From: Anaerolineales bacterium
GTDB lineage: Bacteria > Chloroflexota > Anaerolineae > Anaerolineales > UBA6663
DNA length: 20,495 nucleotides
Reading direction: 5' to 3'
NCBI GenBank assembly: GCA_016789245.1
Contig: JAEURM010000008.1
Coordinates: 1 to 20,495, forward strand
Under the pieces are notes generated by a model. It was not told the origin of the DNA and did no database searches. It was given only the letters and a program-made list of their open reading frames with translations. The position numbers and the translations under genes are program-made. Positions within the stretch are counted from its first letter, which is position 1. Every line of letters begins with the position of its first letter. Positions 15,256-20,495 of this stretch are shown piece after piece.

Positions 15256-16233
15256 ATGGAATACATCAACTTAGGCAACACTGGTTTGAAAGTTTCCCGT
15301 TTGTGTTTAGGCATGATGACGTATGGGGATAAAAAGTGGCGCACGTGGATGCTGGATGAAGATGAGAGCCGCCCGTTTATTCAGCGCGCGCTGGAAGTGG
15401 GCATTAACTTTTTTGATACGGCCAACGTGTACTCCCTCGGCGTGAGCGAGGAGATTACGGGCCGCGCCCTGCGTGATTTAGCTAAGCGCGATGAAGTGGT
15501 GATTGCCACCAAAGTTCACGGCAACATGGGGCCAAAGCCCAACCAAGGCGGCCTTTCGCGCAAGCACATTTTGCACAGCATTGATGATTCTCTGCGCCGC
15601 CTCGGCACCGATTACGTGGACTTGTACCAAATTCACCGCTGGGATAACGCCGTGCCGATTGAAGAAACGTTGGAGGCACTTAATGATGTGGTGCGGGCGG
15701 GTAAAGCGCGCTACATTGGCGCTAGCAGTATGTACGCGTGGCAATTCGCCAAAGCCTTGCATCTTTCTGAAAAGCACGGCTGGGCACGGTTTGTTTCCAT
15801 GCAGAACCACTACAACTTGATTTACCGTGAAGAAGAGCGCGAGATGATTCCGCTGTGCCGCGCGGAAGGCGTGGGCCTTATCCCGTGGAGCCCGCTGGCC
15901 CGTGGCTTTTTGGCCGGCAACCGCACGCGGGCCAAGAGCGGCGCAACCGAGCGCGCCCAAGTGGATGATTTTGCGCGGAGCATGTACTTCCATGAATCGG
16001 ATTTCCGCGTGGCGGAGCGATGTGCGGAACTGGCCAAGCAACGCGGCGTTTCCTCGGCGCAAATGGCGTTAGCGTGGATGTTACACAAGCCCGGCATCAC
16101 CGCGCCCATCATCGGCGCTAGCAAAATGTACCAGCTAGAAGAAGCCGTGGCCGCGCTCGCCATCAAGCTAGATGACGCCGAAATCAAAGCGCTAGAAGAA
16201 TTGTATGAGCCGCACCGCGTGTTAGGGCACTGA
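15256..16233 (+). CDS. Aldo/keto reductase (YajO/IolS-like)
   Basis: NAD(P)H-dependent oxidoreductase with a TIM barrel, 325 residues. The catalytic tetrad is present: Asp54 and Tyr59 in FFDTANVYS, Lys86 in ATKVH, and His127 in QIHRWD. The late stretch ITAPIIGASKMYQLEE (about 283-298) is the cofactor-binding end typical of this subgroup. The ATG at 15256 follows GGAG (15247-15250) with 5-bp spacing; in-frame codons upstream come from the repeat-like spacer. Its place between thrC and thrB is odd, since threonine synthesis needs no such enzyme. It may act on an aldehyde by-product or may simply have been inserted. Substrate unknown. Confidence 0.9.
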   Translation: MEYINLGNTGLKVSRLCLGMMTYGDKKWRTWMLDEDESRPFIQRALEVGINFFDTANVYSLGVSEEITGRALRDLAKRDEVVIATKVHGNMGPKPNQGGLSRKHILHSIDDSLRRLGTDYVDLYQIHRWDNAVPIEETLEALNDVVRAGKARYIGASSMYAWQFAKALHLSEKHGWARFVSMQNHYNLIYREEEREMIPLCRAEGVGLIPWSPLARGFLAGNRTRAKSGATERAQVDDFARSMYFHESDFRVAERCAELAKQRGVSSAQMALAWMLHKPGITAPIIGASKMYQLEEAVAALAIKLDDAEIKALEELYEPHRVLGH

Positions 16234-16243
16234 GTGAAACGTA

Positions 16244-16272
16244 AAACGTGAAGCGTCCCACGTTTCACGTTT
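16244..16272 (+). promoter_or_regulatory. Hairpin immediately before the thrB start
   Basis: AAACGTGAAGCGT (16244-16256) pairs with ACGTTTCACGTTT (16260-16272) over 13 bases, with one G-T wobble and a CCC loop. It ends 5 bases before the thrB ATG and occupies the position of a ribosome site. A further GAAACGT word precedes it. Confidence 0.6.
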
Positions 16273-16277
16273 ATCCC

Positions 16278-17183
16278 ATGAAAAAAGTCACCGTCTCCGT
16301 TCCCGCCTCCACCGCCAACTTGGGCGCGGGATTTGATTGTTTGGCGCTAGCCCTCAGCCTGCGCAACACGGTTGAGTTTTACGAAACCAAGCAAGGGCTA
16401 GAAATTGATGTGGAGGGCGAAGGTGCCGAACGCGTGGCTACCGATACCACCAACCTCACTTACCGCGCCGCCGAAAAAGTATTTGAAAAATTGGGCCGCC
16501 GCCCGGGTGGTTTGCGCATTCACGCCATCAACGGCATTCCGGTGGGCAGTGGCATGGGCAGTTCCTCTGCCGCCATTGTGGGCGGCATTGCGGCCGCTAA
16601 CGCACTAGTGGATGGGCGGCTAACACGCGAAGAGCTTTTACGCTTGGCCACAGAAATGGAAGGCCACCCGGATAATGTGGGCGCGGCTATTTTTGGTGGC
16701 CTCGCGCTTACCAGCGCCGCCGAAGAAGAATTGTTGGTGAAGGCGCTGAGTGTGCCCGCGCTCAAAGTGGCCATTGCTCTGCCCGCCTTCAAACTTTCCA
16801 CGGCGGAAGCCCGCGCCGCCCTGCCCCAGCAAGTGCCGCTCAAAGATGCCGTGTTCAACATTGGCCGCGCTGTGTTCACTGTGCAGGCGCTCATGGCGGG
16901 TGATTATGAACTTCTGCACTGGTCAATGGCAGACCGTCTGCATCAACCGTACCGCAAAAGACTCATTCCGGGTTTTGATGCCGTAGTAATTGAAGCGCGG
17001 AAAGCGGGCGCGGTGGCGGTAGCGCTCAGCGGAGCTGGGCCATCCATTGTGGCCTTTGCGCCAGATAAGCACTGGGAAATTGCGGACGCGATGAAAAACG
17101 CTTTTCAAGCCAATGGCCTGCCGTGCCGCACCTTCGTCCTGCCCGTTGATCAGCAAGGCGTACAGGTGAGTGTTTCAGGTTAA
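16278..17183 (+). CDS. thrB: Homoserine kinase
   Basis: GHMP-family kinase that phosphorylates homoserine to O-phosphohomoserine, the substrate of ThrC. The 301 residues are of normal length. The N-terminal PASTANLGAGFDCLALAL (9-26) and the ATP loop GIPVGSGMGSSSAA (86-99) are diagnostic. A C-terminal SGAGPSIVAF is the third GHMP motif. The start is the ATG at 16278 (MKKVTVSVPAS). An in-frame ATG at 16248 would translate the hairpin sequence and is rejected. It follows the aldo/keto reductase by 44 bp. No homoserine dehydrogenase or aspartokinase gene is in the window. Confidence 0.95.
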   Translation: MKKVTVSVPASTANLGAGFDCLALALSLRNTVEFYETKQGLEIDVEGEGAERVATDTTNLTYRAAEKVFEKLGRRPGGLRIHAINGIPVGSGMGSSSAAIVGGIAAANALVDGRLTREELLRLATEMEGHPDNVGAAIFGGLALTSAAEEELLVKALSVPALKVAIALPAFKLSTAEARAALPQQVPLKDAVFNIGRAVFTVQALMAGDYELLHWSMADRLHQPYRKRLIPGFDAVVIEARKAGAVAVALSGAGPSIVAFAPDKHWEIADAMKNAFQANGLPCRTFVLPVDQQGVQVSVSG

Positions 17184-17194
17184 GCTTCTAAAAA

Positions 17195-17433
17195 GAGAAT
17201 TGGAGGATTAGAGAATTAATCCTTTACTCCAATAAACAACTCAGCCTTTACTATAGGCCATAATAGAATCTATAACTGATTAACTCATCTCACATGGCCA
17301 AACACACTTTAAGTACGTCATACCCGCGAAAGCGGGTATCCATTGCCGAAGAGATGGACTCCCGCTTTCGCGGGAGTGACGATTTGCATGAAGCGAGCAG
17401 CTACTGCTCCAATTCTCCACTTTTCTAATTCTC
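17195..17433 (+). repeat. Composite palindromic element upstream of the decarboxylase
   Basis: The left end GAGAATTGGAGGATTAGAGA (from 17195) and the right end CAATTCTCCACTTTTCTAAT (from 17410) are approximate inverses. They enclose an AT-rich stretch (17218-17310) and a REPIN-like doublet (17316-17381). The same two ends occur at 18877-18962 around a different core. The AT-rich part has several TATAAT-like words (for example around 17251-17275) that could be promoters, none decisive. Confidence 0.65.
17316..17381. repeat. REPIN-like doublet of two inverted hairpins
   Basis: Arm 1 (17316-17343) folds on itself as TACCCGC-GAAA-GCGGGTA. Arm 2 (17354-17381) folds as ACTCCCGC-TTTC-GCGGGAGT. The arms are inverses of each other over 28 positions except for two dinucleotides, and these differences keep pairing within each arm. 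This is the layout of paired REP sequences. No RAYT transposase gene is in the window. Confidence 0.75.
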
Positions 17434-17438
17434 TCAAC

Positions 17439-18854
17439 ATGACTCCCGAAGAATTCCGCCAGATAGGCCACCAACTGATTGACTGGATTGCCGATTACCG
17501 CGCCCGCGTGGCCGAGCGGCCGGTGATGGCGCAAGTAAAACCCGGGGAGGTGCGGGCGCAATTGCCCGCCGCGCCGCCCAGTGCGCCAGAAAATTTTTCT
17601 GCCATCTTGCGGGATTTGGATGAAACCATCCTGCCCGGCCTCTCGCACTGGCAACATCCACAATTTTTCGGCTATTTTCCAGCCAACAGCGAATTGGCCT
17701 CCGTGCTGGGTGATTACGTGAGCACCGGCTTGGGCGTGTTGGGCCTCTCGTGGCAATCTAGCCCGGCGCTTTCTGAATTAGAGGAAGTGGTAACGGATTG
17801 GATGCGGCAAATGGTGGGCCTTTCACCGGCGTGGAGCGGCGTGATTCAAGATACCGCTTCGGCGTGTACTCTGCTGGCGCTGTTGTGTGCGCGCGAACGG
17901 GCTTCCAACTACTCACTGGCACGCGGCGGCCTGCAAGCTGAAGCTCAGCCGTTGATTGTGTACGTTTCTGAGTACAGCCACAGCTCTGTGGAAAAAGCCG
18001 CCTTGCTGGCCGGCTTTGGCCGCGCCAACGTGCGTGTTATTCCGGCGGATGAAAATTTTGCGCTGAAGCCGCAACTGTTAGCTGAAGCCATCCGCGCTGA
18101 CCGTGAACGCGGGTTTGTGCCGTGCGCGGTTGTAGCTACCACTGGCACCACCGCCACCACTGCGTTAGACCCGGTGGCCGCCATTGCCCAAATTGCGCAG
18201 GCCGAAAAAATTTGGTTGCATGTGGATGCCGCGATGGCTGGCTCGGCCATGATTCTGCCGGAATACCGTTGGATGTGGGACGGCGTGGAAGCGGCGGATT
18301 CAGTAGTGCTCAATCCGCACAAGTGGCTGGGCGTAGCGTTTGATTGCTCACTATATTATGTGCGCGATGCAGAGCATTTAGTGCGTGTGATGAGCACCAA
18401 CCCCAGCTACCTGCAAAGTGCGGTGGATGCCCAAGTGAAGAATCTGCGGGATTGGGGCATTCCGCTGGGGAGGCGTTTCCGCGCCCTCAAGCTGTGGTGC
18501 TTAATTAGAGAGCAAGGGGTGAGCGGCTTACAAAACCGCCTGCGCCGCGATATTGCCAACGCGCAATGGTTGGCCACGCAGGTAACCGCCGCGCCCAATT
18601 GGCGTGTGCTAGCCCCCGTGCCTCTGCAAACTGTGTGTGTGCGGCATGAGCCGCCCGGCCTCAGCGGTGAAGCGCTAGACGCTCACACCCAAGCGTGGGC
18701 CGCGCGCCTGAACGTCTCGGGGCAAGCGTACGTTACGCCCGCTACGCTCAAGGGCCGGTGGATGGTGCGCGTTTCCGTTGGCGCCCTTCCCACCGAGCGC
18801 CACCACGTTGAAACATTGTGGAAGCTGATGCAGACTGTGGTAAGTGGTTATTGA
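17439..18854 (+). CDS. PLP-dependent aromatic-L-amino-acid-type decarboxylase
   Basis: Group II decarboxylase resembling DOPA/tryptophan decarboxylase, 471 residues. Marks are HWQHPQFFGYFPAN (70-83), QDTASACTLLAL (137-148), EYSHSSVEKAALLAG (178-192) with the ring-stacking His181, Asp263 in VDAAMAGSA binding the PLP nitrogen, Lys295 in NPHKW as Schiff base, and Tyr324 in NPSYL. Tyr324 is exactly 29 residues after the lysine, as in human DDC (Lys303/Tyr332), so true decarboxylation rather than aldehyde synthesis is expected. IPLGRRFRALKLW (341-353) follows. The ATG at 17439 was chosen; the 32 codons upstream run through the REPIN and are not protein-like. There is no ribosome site. The gene is bracketed by related spacer repeats. 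Products could be tryptamine, tyramine or phenylethylamine; the sequence does not settle which. Confidence 0.92.
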   Translation: MTPEEFRQIGHQLIDWIADYRARVAERPVMAQVKPGEVRAQLPAAPPSAPENFSAILRDLDETILPGLSHWQHPQFFGYFPANSELASVLGDYVSTGLGVLGLSWQSSPALSELEEVVTDWMRQMVGLSPAWSGVIQDTASACTLLALLCARERASNYSLARGGLQAEAQPLIVYVSEYSHSSVEKAALLAGFGRANVRVIPADENFALKPQLLAEAIRADRERGFVPCAVVATTGTTATTALDPVAAIAQIAQAEKIWLHVDAAMAGSAMILPEYRWMWDGVEAADSVVLNPHKWLGVAFDCSLYYVRDAEHLVRVMSTNPSYLQSAVDAQVKNLRDWGIPLGRRFRALKLWCLIREQGVSGLQNRLRRDIANAQWLATQVTAAPNWRVLAPVPLQTVCVRHEPPGLSGEALDAHTQAWAARLNVSGQAYVTPATLKGRWMVRVSVGALPTERHHVETLWKLMQTVVSGY

Positions 18855-18876
18855 GTTATGGGGTAGTAGTTATTGG

Positions 18877-18962
18877 GAGAATTGGAGGATTAGAGAATCA
18901 TAAAAAATTCGCGTAATTCGATGCAAAAACAGCGCTCGCAATTCTCCACTTCCCCAATTCTC
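18877..18962 (+). repeat. Second composite palindromic element, downstream of the decarboxylase
   Basis: It starts GAGAATTGGAGGATTAGAGA, as at 17195, and ends with CAATTCTCCACTTCCCCAAT plus TCTC (18939-18962), as at 17410. Its core is different and contains copy 2 of the 19-bp repeat. It lies between convergent genes and may end both transcripts, though no clean T-run is present on the + strand. Confidence 0.65.
18908..18926 (+). repeat. Copy 2 of the dispersed 19-bp repeat
   Basis: TTCGCGTAATTCGATGCAA, one base different from 8638-8656. Confidence 0.65.
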
Positions 18963-18964
18963 TT

Positions 18965-20164
18965 TCAAGGCGCGCCCCACACAATCCGGTAAATCAGCCC
19001 TTGCTCATAATCCGCCGCGTACAGGCCACCATCTGGGCCAACGGTTACATCTAGCACGCGGCCCACGCCCGTAAACTGCAAAAACCATTCCGTGCGGGCG
19101 GTGTATGCACCGTTGGCCTTTTCTAAAATCACGCGCTGTAAGCCGCGTTGCAATTCCGGATACACATACGAGCCTAACACCGCCACAAACGCGTTATCCT
19201 GATACTCCGCCGGAAAGTTAGTGCCGCTGTAAAACACCAAGCCGTTGGCCGAAGAGCGCGCCGCGAACGTGGCCACCGCTTCCGTTTTATCTAAACACTG
19301 CTCTTCATCTGCGCCCTCGTAACAATTAGGGTAGCCGTAATCGCCATCCGCCACAATCCAGTTAAGTTCCTCCACCGGCGCGGTTTGGCCCAAATCATCG
19401 CGCCCGTTATCCGTAGCAAATAAATCCCCAGCGGTGTTAAAAGCCACATCATACGGATTACGCAAGCCGCGCGCGAACACACTCAACTCTTTACCATCCG
19501 GCCTAAAACGGAGGATGCTGGCTGAGCGGTTATCCGGCTCGCGGCACGCATCACACGCTGAGCCCATGCCCAAATAAATGTAGCCATCCGCGCCCAACGC
19601 CATGCCATCATTTTGGTGCCGCCCGCTGGCGGGTAAGCCGCGCAGAACTTCATTCAGCCGCTCGCCCACGCCATCACTGTTCGTATCGCGCACAAAGGCC
19701 ACGCGGCCATCACCATCCGCGTTGAAAGAAATGTAGAGCTGATCTTCCACCCACAACAGCCCCAACGGAATCGGCACGTTGCGGGCAAACACGCGGCGCT
19801 CCTCCGCGCGGCGGTCTCCATCGTTATCTGCCAGCGCGTACACCACTTGATTGGTGGAAGCCACATACAAACGCCCATCCGGCCCAAAGGTGAGGGAGGT
19901 AGGGCCGGGTACTTCGGCGTAAATGATGAGTGAGAAGCCGGGCGGCAATTCGCCGCGCTCAACTAAGGTGTTTGCGGGAATGGTGGGTGAAGGAACCGGC
20001 GTGGCAGTGAAACTGGCCGGGCGCGGCGTAACGGTAACGGGCACCGTTGGCGTGGAAGTGGGCAGAGTGATGGTGGCTGTAGGCGGTGGCGTAGCCGTAG
20101 GCTCCGGCGTGGCCAACGTGCAGGCCGCTAAAAATGTAAGCCCCACAAACCATAAGCTACGCAT
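18965..20164 (-). CDS. PQQ-dependent sugar dehydrogenase-like lipoprotein (GSDH/sorbosone dehydrogenase family)
   Basis: A 399-residue surface lipoprotein. Residues 1-14 are a short signal and Cys15 in FLAAC is the lipidated residue. Residues about 16-66 are a Thr/Pro-rich linker typical of Chloroflexota lipoproteins. The rest is a soluble-glucose-dehydrogenase-like beta-propeller: PTSLTFGPDGRLYVAS (88-103), GRHQNDGMALGADG (181-194) with a candidate PQQ/catalytic His183, LRNPYDVAF (234-242), and a final VTVGPDGGLYAADY. Cys204/Cys207 and Cys281/Cys290 could form disulfides outside the cell. Known members oxidise aldoses to lactones with PQQ, though many relatives have unknown function. The ATG at 20164 starts the lipoprotein signal; a longer frame to 20233 runs through the palindromic spacer and is rejected. 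No ribosome site is seen. It is convergent with the decarboxylase gene. Confidence 0.85.
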   Translation of the reverse strand: MRSLWFVGLTFLAACTLATPEPTATPPPTATITLPTSTPTVPVTVTPRPASFTATPVPSPTIPANTLVERGELPPGFSLIIYAEVPGPTSLTFGPDGRLYVASTNQVVYALADNDGDRRAEERRVFARNVPIPLGLLWVEDQLYISFNADGDGRVAFVRDTNSDGVGERLNEVLRGLPASGRHQNDGMALGADGYIYLGMGSACDACREPDNRSASILRFRPDGKELSVFARGLRNPYDVAFNTAGDLFATDNGRDDLGQTAPVEELNWIVADGDYGYPNCYEGADEEQCLDKTEAVATFAARSSANGLVFYSGTNFPAEYQDNAFVAVLGSYVYPELQRGLQRVILEKANGAYTARTEWFLQFTGVGRVLDVTVGPDGGLYAADYEQGLIYRIVWGAP

Positions 20165-20181
20165 AAAAAAAGTTACTGGCC

Positions 20182-20213
20182 AGTAGTTATTGGAGTAACG
20201 CTCAATAACTACT
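20182..20213. repeat. Palindromic spacer between dcd and the lipoprotein gene
   Basis: AGTAGTTATTG (20182-20192) pairs perfectly with CAATAACTACT (20203-20213) around a ten-base loop. A second nested pair is GTTACT/AGTAAC (20172-20177/20194-20199). The 12-mer AGTAGTTATTGG also occurs at 18865-18876. Confidence 0.65.
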
Positions 20214-20236
20214 AACCGGTAACCAATTATCAATCA

Positions 20237-20495
20237 CTACAGTTTGGGCAGAACAATGCTCTGCTGTTTCTGATACTTGCCCTTCTTATCCGCGTAAGAA
20301 ATGGCGCACGGCTCATCGCCTTCAAAGAACAGCACTTGGGCAATGCCCTCATTGGCATACACTTTGGCGGGCAGGGGCGTGGTGTTGGAAATTTCCAGCG
20401 TTACAAAGCCTTCCCACTCCGGCTCAAAGGGCGTTACGTTCACAATGAGGCCACAGCGGGCGTAGGTGCTTTTGCCCAAGCACACCGTGAGCACG
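20237..20495 (-). CDS. dcd: dCTP deaminase, C-terminal part
   Basis: Deaminates dCTP to dUTP (or dUMP in bifunctional forms), supplying thymidylate precursors. Only the last 85 or so residues are present, and the N-terminal half lies beyond the right edge. [27 protein letters not shown] with the likely catalytic Glu in VTLE, and [20 protein letters not shown] are characteristic of the trimeric Dcd family, and the ending [14 protein letters not shown] is its usual C-terminus. The GTG at the edge is an internal valine, not a start. The gene is followed by the palindromic spacer and then the lipoprotein gene on the same strand. No functional link between them is evident. Confidence 0.93.
   Translation of the reverse strand, partial: VLTVCLGKSTYARCGLIVNVTPFEPEWEGFVTLEISNTTPLPAKVYANEGIAQVLFFEGDEPCAISYADKKGKYQKQQSIVLPKL

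Noticed and set aside
17316..17381. Rho-independent terminator for thrB
   Set aside because: Strong stems but no T-run after either hairpin; the doublet layout is that of a REP pair.
17343..17438. Longer N-terminus of the decarboxylase
   Set aside because: The upstream frame translates the REPIN and spacer repeat (RWTPAFAGVT-like peptide), and homologues begin near the ATG at 17439.
18445..18447. Leu336 of the decarboxylase taken as replacement of the catalytic loop tyrosine (aldehyde synthase hint)
   Set aside because: Counting from the PLP lysine, human DDC Tyr332 is 29 residues after Lys303. Here Tyr324 is 29 after Lys295 and is conserved; Leu336 is a different position.

Overview
The window is a gene-dense piece of a bacterial chromosome of moderately high GC content. 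It most resembles a member of the Chloroflexota (Anaerolineae/Caldilineae-like). The grounds are a lipoprotein with a long Thr/Pro linker after its lipobox, the PdxS/PdxT route to PLP, and spacers full of short-word palindromes. That placement is an inference from style, not from a marker gene.

Left part (1-5584, + strand): a sugar-acid catabolic operon. A FadR-type GntR regulator (cut by the left edge) is followed by an extended SDR dehydrogenase/epimerase, an enolase-superfamily sugar-acid dehydratase, a beta-propeller lactonase with a Tat/lipoprotein-like N-terminus, 2-keto-3-deoxygluconate kinase and KDPG aldolase. Read together: sugar (or uronate) -> lactone -> aldonate -> KDG -> KDPG -> pyruvate + glyceraldehyde-3-phosphate. 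A 71-bp palindrome, hemW and a terminator follow (5585-7070).

Middle part (7116-13968, - strand): read right to left it is pdxS, pdxT (the two-subunit PLP synthase), two half-transporters that form an asymmetric heterodimeric ABC exporter, a HAD phosphatase with a DLEG motif I, and an unrecognised polytopic membrane protein.

Right part (14147-18854, + strand): thrC, an aldo/keto reductase and thrB (threonine synthesis from homoserine), then a PLP-dependent aromatic-amino-acid-type decarboxylase. PLP synthase therefore sits beside two PLP enzymes. Convergent to these (18965-20495, - strand) lie a PQQ-type sugar dehydrogenase-like lipoprotein and the C-terminal part of dcd.

The most unusual signal is between the genes. 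Most spacers hold their own short word repeated with one or two changes and then inverted, giving imperfect palindromes that often abut the next start codon. Two spacers flanking the decarboxylase share the same end sequences around different cores, one of which is a REPIN-like doublet with compensatory base changes. No spacer exceeds 300 bp. No tRNA, rRNA, CRISPR array, integrase or transposase gene was seen.
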